From positions 1-64,000 of the forward strand of contig JAHLLK010000009.1 of NCBI GenBank assembly GCA_020444165.1: DNA of 64,000 nt, read 5' to 3'. Every line of letters begins with the position of its first letter. The stretch's first letter is position 1. Below, piece by piece: positions 1 to 8,731 of the stretch. Made by a program: the position numbers and the translations under genes. The notes below the pieces were generated by a model. It worked only from the letters and a program-made list of their open reading frames with translations, did no database searches and had not been told where the DNA came from. The DNA comes from Deltaproteobacteria bacterium (GTDB lineage: Bacteria; Desulfobacterota; Desulfarculia; Desulfarculales; Desulfarculaceae).

Positions 1-54
<54 letters not shown>

Positions 55-111
55 GATGCACGCGTTACGGCCGAAATAATACAAGAACCTGCGCAAGTGT
101 CAATACCCGGT

Positions 112-723
112 TCACGGTTTTTGCGGGTAGTTGGCCCCCAGTCTTTTACGAAAACGCAGGAAGTAGCCAACCCCCGACCATGCCGTGATAATCACCGCGG
201 CCCACAGGCTCAACAGGCCCCAAAAGGCCACGTCCACCCCCCCCACCGGGTAATAGGCCATGAGGAGCCAAACCGCCAACATCTGCACGGCGGTTTTCCA
301 CTTGCCCATGGTGTCGCTGGGAACCTGGAAACCCTGGGACGCCGCCACGGCCCGCATGCCCGTGACCGCGATCTCGCGGCCCAGGATCAAGACCGCCATC
401 CAGGCCGGCGCCCGGCCCAGGGCCGCCAGCATCACCAGCATGGAGCCCACCAGGAGCTTGTCGGCCACCGGATCCAGGAACTGCCCCAGGAGGGTCACCT
501 TTCTCAGCCGCCGGGCCAAAATCCCATCGAAAAGGTCGGTGAGTCCGGAGATGAAAAATACCACCGCCGCTGCCCGCGACCAAGTGGGCCCCGGCAGATA
601 CAACAGGACCACCAACAGCGGCACCGACCCGATGCGGATCAGGGTCAGCAGGTTGGGCAGGGTGTAGACGTTTTCGCGGCTGGGGACCAGTTCGGTTTCC
701 ATGAGTTTGGGACCGGTTAACAC
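112..723 (-). CDS. pgsA: CDP-diacylglycerol--glycerol-3-phosphate 3-phosphatidyltransferase
   Basis: Inner-membrane enzyme that joins CDP-diacylglycerol to glycerol-3-phosphate, the committed step to phosphatidylglycerol and cardiolipin. The 203-residue protein carries the CDP-alcohol phosphatidyltransferase signature DG-x2-AR-x8-G-x3-D-x3-D at about residues 66-88, within a row of hydrophobic helices (TM segments near 30-50, 92-112, 145-180). The reading frame opens with GTG abutting the stop of the upstream transaldolase gene; an ATG at 702 is an alternative, and neither has a strong ribosome binding site. Length is normal for PgsA. It is the last protein gene of the long minus-strand run. 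Confidence 0.93.
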   Translation of the reverse strand: MLTGPKLMETELVPSRENVYTLPNLLTLIRIGSVPLLVVLLYLPGPTWSRAAAVVFFISGLTDLFDGILARRLRKVTLLGQFLDPVADKLLVGSMLVMLAALGRAPAWMAVLILGREIAVTGMRAVAASQGFQVPSDTMGKWKTAVQMLAVWLLMAYYPVGGVDVAFWGLLSLWAAVIITAWSGVGYFLRFRKRLGANYPQKP

Positions 724-1371
724 CTAGTTTTTATCGCGTTTTTCCCAATCAGCCAGGAACTTCGCCAAGCCGATGTCCGTCAGGGGATGTTTCAAGAGCT
801 GGGAGATCACCTTGAAGGGTATGGTGCACACGTCCGCCCCCATCAAGGCCGCCTCCACCACGTGCATGGGGTGACGCACGCTGGCCACCAACACCTCGGT
901 GTCATAGGCATAATTGGCGTAGATCTCCACCACCTGGCGGATCAACTCCATGCCGTCGGTGGAGATGTCGTCCAAGCGGCCCACAAAGGGGCTGATGTAG
1001 GCGGCGCCGGCCTTGGCGGCCAACAGGGCCTGCAAGGGGCTGAAGCACAGGGTGGTGTTGACCCGGATGCCCTCGTCGGACAGGGTCTTGATGGCCTTCA
1101 GGCCTTCCTGGATGATGGGGATCTTGACCACCACGTTCTCGGCCCAGGAGGCGTAGTTGCGGGCCTCGGCCACCATCTCGTCGTGGGTGGTGGACACGCA
1201 CTCCACGCTGACCGGCCCGGGCACCAAGTCCAGGATCTCCCTGATGCAGGCCTCAAAAGGCTTGCCGGCTTTGGCCACCAGGCTGGGATTGGTGGTCACC
1301 CCGTCCAGGACGCCCAAGCTCAGCGCCTCTTTGATCTCGGCCAATTCGGCCGTATCGATAAATATTTTCAT
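724..1371 (-). CDS. Transaldolase / fructose-6-phosphate aldolase family protein
   Basis: Small (215 aa) class I aldolase of the transaldolase C / FSA type. The N-terminus [10 protein letters not shown] and the TTNPS motif at 27-31 are typical; the Schiff-base lysine is expected at K83 in VVKIPI, and NTTLCFSP plus SPFVGRLDD follow in the family order. Proteins of this size may act as true transaldolase (pentose phosphate pathway) or as fructose-6-phosphate aldolase, and sequence alone does not decide. It sits between a small membrane protein gene and pgsA, with its stop codon touching the GTG start of pgsA, suggesting coupled translation. Confidence 0.9.
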   Translation of the reverse strand: MKIFIDTAELAEIKEALSLGVLDGVTTNPSLVAKAGKPFEACIREILDLVPGPVSVECVSTTHDEMVAEARNYASWAENVVVKIPIIQEGLKAIKTLSDEGIRVNTTLCFSPLQALLAAKAGAAYISPFVGRLDDISTDGMELIRQVVEIYANYAYDTEVLVASVRHPMHVVEAALMGADVCTIPFKVISQLLKHPLTDIGLAKFLADWEKRDKN

Positions 1372-1419
1372 CTTGCAACCTCCAGCGCCGTCCGGCGGAA
1401 CCCGCCAGACGGAAGCTCA

Positions 1420-1752
1420 TTAGCTCTCTTGGTTATTATGAGCCGCGGCGGACCCGCGGGCGAGGTACTCATCCCGGCAGCGTTCGCTGCAGAAAAACAT
1501 CTCCTGGCCGTGCACCCGGGTCCGAATGGCTTCGCTGCGAGGGATGTAGGTGCCGCAGTTGGGATCCTGGACCAGGTCCTCCACCAACTCGGGCGGCCGC
1601 GGCCGGCGCTCGGCCCGCCCTGCGCGCGGGTCACCCCCGCTCCGCCGCGAGCGGCCCGGGGTGTCCTTCATCAGGAGGCTCCGGAGCCCCCGGTACAAAA
1701 GCCACAGGGCCAGGCCGGCCAGGGCCAGTTTGATCAGATTCAAAAGCCCCAT
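1420..1752 (-). CDS. Small membrane-anchored protein, PP0621-like
   Basis: A 110-residue protein whose first 24 residues (MGLLNLIKLALAGLALWLLY...) form one membrane helix, followed by a basic, disordered linker (about 28-52) and a C-terminal segment with NCGTYIPRSEA and FFCSERCRDEYL. The pattern resembles the small PP0621-type or TRASH-like putative metal-binding proteins, but only three cysteines are visible. The ATG overlaps the stop of folK by 4 bp (ATGA), which fixes the start and implies translational coupling. A longer in-frame extension upstream runs through folK and is rejected. Function unknown. Confidence 0.75.
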   Translation of the reverse strand: MGLLNLIKLALAGLALWLLYRGLRSLLMKDTPGRSRRSGGDPRAGRAERRPRPPELVEDLVQDPNCGTYIPRSEAIRTRVHGQEMFFCSERCRDEYLARGSAAAHNNQES

Positions 1753-2255
1753 CAGATTCTCTCGATCTCCTGCCCCGCGCGCTCCGCGGCGGGCAAGAGC
1801 CGGATCAATTCCTCCGCCGTCTTGCCGGCTCCCGGGATCACCAGCAGGGGAGCCAGTTCCGCCAGGGGAACCAGGACAAACAGCCGTTGAGCCAGAAAGG
1901 GATGCGGCACTCGCAGCTCCGGGGTGGCGATGGACTCCCGGCCGAACAATAAAAGATCCAGGTCCAGGATGCGGGGGCCCCATTTTTCCTCGCGCACCCT
2001 GCCCCGCGCCGCCTCCAACCCCAGGAGGGACGCCAGGAGCGTGGCGGCGTCCCCCTCATAATATCCCCGGGCCACCGCGTTGACAAACTCCGGCTGGTCC
2101 AGCACCCCCACCGGCGAGGAGCGGTAGAAAGAAGATGACTCCACCTGCGTGAGCCCGGGGATATTCCGCAAGCCCTCCAGGGCGAAGCGGAGATTCTCCT
2201 GGGGCCGGCCCAGGTTGGAACCGAGGCCGATGTAGACCTCCACCTTGGCGGCCAT
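1752..2255 (-). CDS. folK: 2-amino-4-hydroxy-6-hydroxymethyldihydropteridine pyrophosphokinase (HPPK)
   Basis: Cytosolic folate-pathway kinase that transfers pyrophosphate from ATP to 6-hydroxymethyl-dihydropterin. The 167-aa protein has the HPPK landmarks in order: YIGLGSNLG at the N-terminus, the substrate loop SSFYRSSPVG, the signature WGPRILDLDLLLF around residues 93-105, and VPHPFLAQRLFVLVPLAEL. The ATG lies six bases after the dapL stop; the 3' end overlaps the next small gene by 4 bp. Its place inside a lysine gene run looks like operon convenience rather than pathway logic. Confidence 0.95.
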   Translation of the reverse strand: MAAKVEVYIGLGSNLGRPQENLRFALEGLRNIPGLTQVESSSFYRSSPVGVLDQPEFVNAVARGYYEGDAATLLASLLGLEAARGRVREEKWGPRILDLDLLLFGRESIATPELRVPHPFLAQRLFVLVPLAELAPLLVIPGAGKTAEELIRLLPAAERAGQEIERI

Positions 2256-2261
2256 AATTTT

Positions 2262-3428
2262 CTATAGGCCCAACCGGGCCATCCGCTCCACGGCCTCGGC
2301 CAGGCGGGTCTTGTCCACGGTCAAGGCGAAACGCACGTAGCCCTCGCCCGCGGAACCGAACCCGTTGCCGGGGGTGGTCACCACCCCGGCCTCGTCCAGG
2401 AGTTTCTTGGTCAGCGCGGCGCTTTTCATGCCCTCGGGCGTGGCGCACCAGACGTAGAAGGTGGCCCGGGGCGGCTCCACGGCCAGGCCCAGAGATTTGA
2501 GCCCCGCCACCAGGACGTCGCGGCGCTCGGTGTACATGGCCCGCATCTCTTCCACGCAGGCCTGATCCGCGGTGAGCGCCGTGATGCCGGCCCACTGCAC
2601 CGCGTCAAAGGCCCCGGAGTCGATCTGGCTTTTCACCTGGCCCAGGCCGCCCACCAGCTCCTGGTTGCCCACCGCGAAGCCCAGCCGCCACCCGGTCATA
2701 TTGTAGGTCTTGGACAGGCTGTGGAACTCGATGCCCACTTCCAGGGCTCCGGGGGTCTCCAGGAAGCTCTGGGGGCGGTAGCCGTCAAAGGCCATTTCCG
2801 AGTACGCCGCGTCGGAGACCACGATCAGGTGGTGCTTTTTGGCGAACGCCACCACTGCCGCGTAGAACTCCGGGGTGGCCACCGCCGCGGTGGGGTTGTT
2901 GGGGTAGTTGATCACCAGGACCTTGGCCTCGTCGGCCAGTTCCGGGGAAATGGCGTTCAGATCGGGCAGGAAGTTGTTTTCCTGGAGGAGCGGCATATCC
3001 ACCGGCACGCCGTCGGCCAGCCAGGTGGAGCTGGCGTACACCGGGTAAGCCGGATTGGGCACCAGCACTTTGTCGCCGGGGTTGACGAAAGCCAGGGGGA
3101 AATGGGCCAAACCTTCCTTGGAGCCGATGAGGGTGATGACTTCCTTCACCGGATCCACCGTGACCCCGAAGCGCTGGGCGAACCAGGACGCCGCGGTCTC
3201 CCGGAAGCGGCCCATGCCGGAATAGGCGGGGTAGCGGTGGGTGTTGGGATCCTGGGCCGCCTTGGCCAGGCTTGCGATAATATGAGCCGGGGTAGGCTGA
3301 TCCGGATCGCCCACCCCCAAGTCGATTATGTCCACCCCTCGCGCCCGGACTTCATCGCGCAGACGGTCAATTTCCGCGAAAAGATAAGGAGGGAGCTTCC
3401 TAAGCCGCTGAGAGCGCTCGATGTCCAT
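2262..3428 (-). CDS. dapL: LL-diaminopimelate aminotransferase
   Basis: PLP-dependent fold-type I aminotransferase that makes LL-diaminopimelate directly from tetrahydrodipicolinate and glutamate, bypassing the acylated DapD/DapC/DapE steps. At 388 aa it has the family N-terminus (RLRKLPPYLFAEI), the LGVGDPDQPTP motif, NYPNNPT at 174-180, and the Schiff-base lysine K240 in SLSKTYNMTGWRLG. The assignment as DapL rather than a general aspartate-type aminotransferase rests on overall resemblance and on its position with dapB, dapA, dapF and lysA. Three bases separate it from the stop of the upstream FAH-family gene. Confidence 0.9.
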   Translation of the reverse strand: MDIERSQRLRKLPPYLFAEIDRLRDEVRARGVDIIDLGVGDPDQPTPAHIIASLAKAAQDPNTHRYPAYSGMGRFRETAASWFAQRFGVTVDPVKEVITLIGSKEGLAHFPLAFVNPGDKVLVPNPAYPVYASSTWLADGVPVDMPLLQENNFLPDLNAISPELADEAKVLVINYPNNPTAAVATPEFYAAVVAFAKKHHLIVVSDAAYSEMAFDGYRPQSFLETPGALEVGIEFHSLSKTYNMTGWRLGFAVGNQELVGGLGQVKSQIDSGAFDAVQWAGITALTADQACVEEMRAMYTERRDVLVAGLKSLGLAVEPPRATFYVWCATPEGMKSAALTKKLLDEAGVVTTPGNGFGSAGEGYVRFALTVDKTRLAEAVERMARLGL

Positions 3429-3431
3429 GCG

Positions 3432-4235
3432 TCATCCTCTAGCTTTGATGGGGTTTTCCAGGCGTCCCACGCCCTCAACCTCCACGGTGACCACTTGGCC
3501 GGCGGCCAACGGCCCTACCCCGGACGGGGTTCCGGTGGCAATCACGTCGCCGGGGTGCAGGGTCATGACCTGGCTGATGAAGGAAACCAGCTCGAAAACC
3601 GAGAAGATCAAGTCGCTGGTGTGGCCGTCCTGCCGGAAGTTGCCGTCCACCTTGGTGCTTACGGCCAGGTTGCCCGGGTCGATGTCCTGGGCGATGATCG
3701 GGCCGAGGGGGCAGAAGGTGTCAAAGCCCTTGCCCCGGGTGTACTGCCCGTCCTTGGCCTGCAGATCCCGGGCAGTGACGTCGTTCAGGCAGGTGTAACC
3801 CAGGATATAGGCGCCGGCCTCTTCCGGGCTCACCAGATAGCAGCGCCGGCCCAGCACCACACCCAGCTCGCACTCGTGATCCACCCGCTGGCTGATGGGG
3901 GGCATCACGATGTACTCCCCCGGGCCGATAAGGCTGGTGGAGGGTTTCATGAACAGCAGGGGCTCGGTCGGCAACTCCTTCTTCATCTCCCGGGCGTGCT
4001 CCTTGTAGTTGAGGCCCACGGCCACCACTTTGGAGGGGCGGCACGGCGCCAGGAGCTTCACCTCATCCAGGGCCAGGGAGCTGTCCCCGGGCTGGCCGCC
4101 CGAGAACGGTGAGCCTTGGAAAGGCCGGAGCCGGCCCTTTTCCCACAGTCCGTAGCCCACCTTGCCCTGGTGGCCGAAGCGGACGATGCCCTTCCGGGCG
4201 GCCACCACCTCACTGTTTTTGGCGGACAGCATCAT
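3432..4235 (-). CDS. Fumarylacetoacetate hydrolase family protein
   Basis: A 267-aa FAH-fold enzyme. The N-terminal region (about 1-70) precedes the catalytic domain, which shows KVVAVGLNYKEHA, the divalent-metal motif in DHECELGVVLG (E-x-E), LNDVTARDLQ, the KGFDTFCPLGP loop and GDVIATGTPSGVG. Relatives act as acylpyruvate hydrolases, oxaloacetate decarboxylases or isomerases of 2-hydroxy-diene-dioates, and the substrate cannot be told from sequence. Its ATG overlaps the dapB stop by 4 bp and it is followed at once by dapL, so it is co-translated inside the lysine pathway. Clean-up of a keto-acid side product is one possible role, which is inference. Confidence 0.87.
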   Translation of the reverse strand: MMLSAKNSEVVAARKGIVRFGHQGKVGYGLWEKGRLRPFQGSPFSGGQPGDSSLALDEVKLLAPCRPSKVVAVGLNYKEHAREMKKELPTEPLLFMKPSTSLIGPGEYIVMPPISQRVDHECELGVVLGRRCYLVSPEEAGAYILGYTCLNDVTARDLQAKDGQYTRGKGFDTFCPLGPIIAQDIDPGNLAVSTKVDGNFRQDGHTSDLIFSVFELVSFISQVMTLHPGDVIATGTPSGVGPLAAGQVVTVEVEGVGRLENPIKARG

Positions 4236-5035
4236 TTCAGCCCCAATACGTCTTGCATGTCATAGACCCCGGGCTCCTTGCCCTTCACCCACAGGGCCGC
4301 CCGCACGGCGCCGGAGGCGAAGGTGTCGCGGGAGTGGGCCCGATGGGTCAACTCCAGGCGCTCGCCCTGGCCAATGAAATACACCGTGTGATCGCCCACG
4401 ATGTCGCCGCCGCGGATCACCGACACGCCGATCTCCTCCCGGGTGCGCGCCCCCACCTGGCCCACCCGCCCGTGGCGGCAGACCTCGGCCGGCACCCAGC
4501 CCCGCTCGAGGCACAGGGCCTCGATGAGCCGCTCCGCGCTGCCGCTGGGCGCGTCCTTTTTCTGGTCGTGGTGGGCTTCCACCACCTCCAGGGCGTAGTC
4601 CTCGCCCAGGACGCGGGTCATCTCGCCCACCAGTTTGAACATGTAGTTCATGCCCACGCTCATGTTGGGGGCGTACACCACCGGCACGTCCACGGCCAGG
4701 CCGGCCAGGGTATTTTTCTCTGCCTCGTTCAGGCCGGTGGTGCCGATGACCATGGCCTTGCCCATGCTGGAGCAGACCTTCAGGTTTTTCAGAGAAGCCT
4801 GGGGGGCGGTGAAGTCGATCAACACGTCGGCCTCGGCGAACACCTCCACCGGATCGTCACCCACCACTCCGGGGGCGTCGGGCAGGCCGCTGACTGCGGC
4901 CACGGTCTTGCCCACCGCGGGATGGCCCGCCGCCTCAAAGGCGCCGGTCAGGCGCGCGCCGGAATTTCGGCTCACGGCGTGAATGATGCGGATCCCCATG
5001 CGGCCGGCCGCGCCGGCCACGGCGATTGAAACCAT
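4232..5035 (-). CDS. dapB: 4-hydroxy-tetrahydrodipicolinate reductase
   Basis: NAD(P)H-dependent reductase of the DAP/lysine pathway. The 267-aa protein opens with the Rossmann motif AVAGAAGRMG, has FTAPQASLKNL and GTTGLNEAE, and carries the catalytic block EAHHDQKKDAPSGSA near residues 152-166, then the substrate-binding RGGDIVGDHTV. Length is normal. A good ribosome binding site (AGGAG, 6 nt) precedes the ATG. A GC-rich hairpin about 22 nt upstream of the start, between dapA and dapB, may affect translation or mRNA stability. It provides the substrate used by DapL two genes downstream. Confidence 0.96.
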   Translation of the reverse strand: MVSIAVAGAAGRMGIRIIHAVSRNSGARLTGAFEAAGHPAVGKTVAAVSGLPDAPGVVGDDPVEVFAEADVLIDFTAPQASLKNLKVCSSMGKAMVIGTTGLNEAEKNTLAGLAVDVPVVYAPNMSVGMNYMFKLVGEMTRVLGEDYALEVVEAHHDQKKDAPSGSAERLIEALCLERGWVPAEVCRHGRVGQVGARTREEIGVSVIRGGDIVGDHTVYFIGQGERLELTHRAHSRDTFASGAVRAALWVKGKEPGVYDMQDVLGLK

Positions 5036-5325
5036 GCTTGACTCCTATATTGAAACCATGGCACGGGACGTACGGCCCGGTGCCAGGTCGGCGGGGCAAA
5101 AACCTGGGTTGCCCAGCCTCGCAATTGGGCGGGCCAGCTCCGGGGTCCCCCCACCAACCGCTAATTGGGGGGGAGTGGGGTCTGGGCCCGCCGCGGCCAG
5201 GGCCTGGCAAGCCTGCGTTGCCCGGATTCAGGGTGGCCAATCTACGCAGGTATTTGCGGCTGTCCCCTGCCCTGGCCCCATATGGGGATGAGCGGCGGAC
5301 CAGGGGCGTCCGCCGTTGACTGTTC
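5036..5325. other. dapA-dapB spacer with hairpins
   Basis: This 290-nt spacer holds no credible gene. Two inverted repeats stand out. One, at 5293-5315, has an 8-bp stem (CGGCGGAC / GTCCGCCG) and sits about 10 nt past the dapA stop. The other, at about 5057-5085, pairs TGGCAC with GTGCCA and extends through a GGG/CCC core with one bulge, just upstream of dapB. Neither has a run of T on the side expected for an intrinsic terminator. I looked for lysine-riboswitch features here and saw none. Confidence 0.45.
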
Positions 5326-6201
5326 TTAGATCAGGCCGGCTTGTTTGAGGGCCCCGGCCAATTTCTCCTGGTTGGCTGGCGAAAGGGGGCACATGGGCAG
5401 CCGCAGTTCACCGCTGTGGATCAGACCCATCAGGGCCATGGCCGCCTTCACCGGGATGGGGTTGGTCTCCAGGAACATGGCCTTGGTAATGGGCAGGAGC
5501 TGGTAGTAAATCTCCTGGGCCCGGGCCGGATCGCCCGCCTCCCAAGCCGCCACCAAGTCGGCCATGGGTCGCGGCAGGATGTTGTTGACCACGCTGATCA
5601 CGCCCTTGCCGCCGATGGACAACAAGGGCAGGACCATGCCGTCGTCCCCGGACAACACCGCCATCTTGTCACCGCAAAGGTTGATGATATCAGCCATTTG
5701 GGTGATGCTGCCGCTGGCCTCCTTGCAGGCCACCACCTCCGGTAGTTCGGCGATGCGGGCCATGGTCGTGGGCTCGATGTTTACCCCGGTCCGCCCGGCG
5801 ATATTGTAGGGCACCAGGGGGAACGCGGTCTCCTGGGCAATGATCGCGAAGTGCCGGTAGATGCCCTCCTGGGTCGGCTTGTTGTAGTAGGGGGTGATGT
5901 GCAAAGCCGCATCGGCCCCTACCTTCTTGGCGTGCTTGGTCAGCTCGATGGCTTCGGCAGTGTTGTTGGAGCCAGCTCCCGCCACCACGGGCACGCGTTT
6001 ATTCACCTGCTCCACCGTAATCTCGATCACCCGTTTGTGTTCCGCATGGGTCAGGGTGGCCGATTCTCCGGTGGTACCGCAGGGCACGATGCCGCTGGTG
6101 CCGTTTTCCAGGTGGAACTCGATCAAACGGCGAAAACTTTCCTCGTCCACCTGGTTGTTCTGGAACGGGGTGACTATCGCCACCAAAGCTCCCTTCAACA
6201 T
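5326..6201 (-). CDS. dapA: 4-hydroxy-tetrahydrodipicolinate synthase
   Basis: Class I aldolase condensing pyruvate with aspartate semialdehyde, the first committed step to DAP and lysine. The 291-aa protein shows GTTGESATL at 42-50, PYYNKPTQEG, PYNIAGRTG at 131-139 (with the catalytic tyrosine Y132), and the Schiff-base lysine K160 in VACKEASGS. AAGGAG lies 8 nt before the ATG. A terminator-like hairpin (6235-6257) lies just upstream, so dapA may start its own transcript rather than continue from dapF. It is separated from dapB by a 290-nt spacer. Confidence 0.97.
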   Translation of the reverse strand: MLKGALVAIVTPFQNNQVDEESFRRLIEFHLENGTSGIVPCGTTGESATLTHAEHKRVIEITVEQVNKRVPVVAGAGSNNTAEAIELTKHAKKVGADAALHITPYYNKPTQEGIYRHFAIIAQETAFPLVPYNIAGRTGVNIEPTTMARIAELPEVVACKEASGSITQMADIINLCGDKMAVLSGDDGMVLPLLSIGGKGVISVVNNILPRPMADLVAAWEAGDPARAQEIYYQLLPITKAMFLETNPIPVKAAMALMGLIHSGELRLPMCPLSPANQEKLAGALKQAGLI

Positions 6202-6581
6202 CCGAGACTCTCCTTGTAACGTAACAGTTGGCCGAAAAGAGCCCGGGCGGCTCTTTTTAAAGATTACCGACCAAGGCCGTCCTGGCCTTGGTCGATTGCC
6301 GGTCGGCTAACACGCGACTCCACCCCAGCAGGTAAATCTTGCCGGGGATCCGTGGGTTTGCCAACCGGCACGAATTACGGCGATTTTGTCAAATCGCCGT
6401 AATTCGGCGGGCCGTCCTTGGCCCGCACCAGGCTGTTGGTCAACAGCCGGGGAAAGAGCCGGAGCGGCTCTTTCCCAAAGAAGTCCGGTAAAATCAGCCT
6501 TCAGCCGAACTTCCTCAAACCGATTCCAGGCCGGCTGGGGTGCCGAAGCGCGCCCCCCGCCGGTCGTGTGCTCCCCCCCGC
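6202..6581. repeat. Cluster of perfect hairpins between dapF and dapA
   Basis: Non-coding 380-nt spacer made almost wholly of inverted repeats: 6235-6257 (9-bp stem, 5-nt loop, then T5), 6269-6293 (10-bp stem around GTCCT), 6371-6406 (16-bp perfect stem, loop TGTC), 6431-6448 (8-bp stem, loop GT) and 6450-6476 (12-bp stem, loop GAG). The segment from about 6405 to 6448 resembles a stretch near 60000-60040 (GGCG..CGTCC.TGGC.CG...CAGGCTGTT), so this is probably a mosaic interspersed repeat like BIME/REP clusters. It could cap the dapF transcript and protect mRNA ends, but function is inferred. Confidence 0.7.
6235..6257. terminator. Bidirectional terminator-like hairpin before dapA
   Basis: The arms AAAAGAGCC and GGCTCTTTT form a 9-bp stem with loop CGGGC. 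T runs follow the GC stem in both orientations (T5 on the plus strand, T4 on the minus). On the minus strand it lies after dapF and 34 nt before the dapA start, so it may end the lysA-dapF transcript. Confidence 0.55.
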
Positions 6582-7466
6582 TCAGTTCGCCAGCCAGGCA
6601 AAGGCTTCCTGGTGTAATACCCCATGATACACATAGGATGCCGAGCCCTCCAAGAAAACATCCTGGAAGCCCTCTCCCTCACTGCGGAAATGGATCGTCA
6701 GGCTTTCCCCGCTGGCCACCTGGACCCGCACCGGCGAGGCCAGGCCGGCCGCGGCGGCGCTCATCAAAGCCGAAGCCACCGCCCCGGTGCCGCAGGCCAG
6801 AGTTTCATCCTCCACCCCGCGCTCATAGGTGCGCACCCGGAGCCCTTCGGGTCCGGCCTGCACGAAGTTCACGTTGGTGCCGGCCGGCTGAAAATGGTCA
6901 TGATAACGTATTTGCCGTCCCCATTCCACCACCGGGGCCGCGGCTAGATCCGTCACCCGCACCACGGCGTGGGGCACCCCGGTGTTGATGCCCTCCAAGA
7001 CCACCTCCTGGTCGCCCAGGGCCAGGCGGATGCCGGCGTAGGCCCCGGAGGGCGGCACCATCTCCAGTTTGACCACTTCGCCGCGCACCTGGGCCCGGAT
7101 GGGGCCGGCCAGGGTGTCGAACACCATCTCCGGGCCGGCCAGGCCCCGGTCATGGGCGAAGCGGGCCGCGCAACGGCCTCCGTTGCCGCACATCTCGGCC
7201 GAGGAGCCGTCGGCGTTGAAAAAATCCCAGACAAAGTCCACCCGGCCCCACCGCGGGTCCACCCGCTCGGAGGGCGTGAGGAGGATCAGACCGTCCGCCC
7301 CCACCGAACGCCGCCGGCAGCAGACCGCCCGGGCCAAAAGGCTCCTGAGCCCGGCCGGCACCTGGGCCTGGCGGTGGTCCAGCAGGATGAAGTCATTGCC
7401 CGTGCCGGTCATCTTGACGAACTCCAGCCCCGCCAAGGGGGCCAGAATTTGGGCTTCGCTTCCCAT
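6582..7466 (-). CDS. dapF: Diaminopimelate epimerase
   Basis: Cofactor-independent epimerase converting LL-DAP to meso-DAP for lysine and peptidoglycan. Two-fold alpha/beta protein of 294 aa from the start chosen here. The active-site cysteine pair is visible: C93 in EMCGNGGRCA and C225 in LACGTGAVA; KMTGTGNDF and DFVWDFFNADGS are also typical. I chose ATG 7466 because GGAG lies 8 nt upstream and overlaps the lysA stop. A further in-frame start 18 nt upstream (7484) would overlap lysA by 13 bp. The gene is translationally coupled to lysA. Confidence 0.95.
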   Translation of the reverse strand: MGSEAQILAPLAGLEFVKMTGTGNDFILLDHRQAQVPAGLRSLLARAVCCRRRSVGADGLILLTPSERVDPRWGRVDFVWDFFNADGSSAEMCGNGGRCAARFAHDRGLAGPEMVFDTLAGPIRAQVRGEVVKLEMVPPSGAYAGIRLALGDQEVVLEGINTGVPHAVVRVTDLAAAPVVEWGRQIRYHDHFQPAGTNVNFVQAGPEGLRVRTYERGVEDETLACGTGAVASALMSAAAAGLASPVRVQVASGESLTIHFRSEGEGFQDVFLEGSASYVYHGVLHQEAFAWLAN

Positions 7467-7471
7467 GGCCC

Positions 7472-8731
7472 CTACTCCCGCCACGCGGGCAGCTTTTCGC
7501 CGCGCATCAAATCCTCGAGGGTTTCCCGCTCCCGCACCACGGCCCAGCGGTCGCCGGACACCATGACCTCGGCGGCCCGGGGCCGCGAGTTGTAGGTGCT
7601 GCTCATGCTGAAGCCATAGGCCCCGGCGCTCATCACGGCCAACAGGTCGCCGCGCCGCACCGCGGCCAGTTCCCGGTCCCGGGCCAGAAAATCGCCGGTC
7701 TCGCAGATGGGACCCACCACGTCCACCAGCAGGGGTTCGCCGGAGACGAACTCCTCCACCGGCCGTATGGCGTGGAAAGAGTCGTAAAAAGCCGGCCGCA
7801 CCAAGTCGTTCATGGCGGCGTCCACCACCACGAAATTCTTGACCGGGGTTTTTTTGGTGTAGAGCACCCGGGTCAGCAGGATGCCGGCGTTGCCCACCAG
7901 GGCGCGGCCCGGCTCGAGGATCAGCCGGAGGCCCAGACGCTGGACGGTCTCCCGGAGCGCCGCGGCGTACTCGGCCGGGCTGGGCGGCTCTTCCTGGTTG
8001 TAGGTGATGCCGAGCCCTCCCCCCAGGTCCAGGTGCTGCAGCTTCAGGCCCTCGCGGCCCAGGTCCTCCACCAATACCGCCACCCGCTCCAGGGCGTCGG
8101 CAAAAGGCCCCACCTGGGTGAGCTGGCTGCCGATGTGGCAGCTCACCCCCACCACTTGCACGTGGGGCAGCGCCGCGGCGGCCAGGTACTGGGCCTTGGC
8201 CTCGTCCATGGGCAGGCCGAACTTGTTCTTGGCCAGGCCGGTGGTGATCTTGGGATGGGTCTGGGCATCCACGTCCGGGTTAACCCGGAAACTCACCGGC
8301 GCCACCAGGCCCAAATTGCCGGCCACCTCGTTCAACACGCCCAGTTCCTGGCTGGACTCCAGGTTGAACATCAGGATGCCGGCTTGAAGCGCCAGCTCCA
8401 TCTCGGCCACGGTCTTGCCCACCCCGGAGTAGACCACCCGCTCCGGCGGCACCCCGGCGGCCAGGGCCCGCACCAGCTCGCCTCCGCTGACGATGTCCGC
8501 CCCGCCGCCCAGGGCGGCGAACACGTTGATCACGGCCCGGCTGGTGTTGGATTTCACCGCAAAGCAAATGAGGGTGTTCAGGTCGGCGAAGGCCTCCTGG
8601 AAAGCCCGCATATGGCGGGTCAGGGTGGCTTCGGCATAGACATAGGTGGGCGTGCCCACCGCTTGGGCCAAGTCGGCCAAGCTCACGTCCTCGGCCGCCA
8701 GGCGGTTGTTCTGATAAGTGAAGTGGTGCAT
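7472..8731 (-). CDS. lysA: Diaminopimelate decarboxylase
   Basis: PLP enzyme with a fold-type III barrel that decarboxylates meso-DAP to L-lysine. The 419-aa protein has the PLP lysine K60 in CFAVKSNT, CHIGSQ near 200, the phosphate-binding GGGLGI, LILEPGRALVG, and the substrate/dimer motif CETGDFLA around 345. Length is as expected. A 215-nt spacer with a 9-bp hairpin precedes it, so a promoter or attenuator may lie there. dapF follows directly. Confidence 0.97.
   Translation of the reverse strand: MHHFTYQNNRLAAEDVSLADLAQAVGTPTYVYAEATLTRHMRAFQEAFADLNTLICFAVKSNTSRAVINVFAALGGGADIVSGGELVRALAAGVPPERVVYSGVGKTVAEMELALQAGILMFNLESSQELGVLNEVAGNLGLVAPVSFRVNPDVDAQTHPKITTGLAKNKFGLPMDEAKAQYLAAAALPHVQVVGVSCHIGSQLTQVGPFADALERVAVLVEDLGREGLKLQHLDLGGGLGITYNQEEPPSPAEYAAALRETVQRLGLRLILEPGRALVGNAGILLTRVLYTKKTPVKNFVVVDAAMNDLVRPAFYDSFHAIRPVEEFVSGEPLLVDVVGPICETGDFLARDRELAAVRRGDLLAVMSAGAYGFSMSSTYNSRPRAAEVMVSGDRWAVVRERETLEDLMRGEKLPAWRE

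Noticed and set aside
5036..5325. Possible lysine riboswitch before dapB
   Set aside because: Hairpins are present but no conserved lysine-riboswitch core was recognised, and the spacer is in mid-operon.
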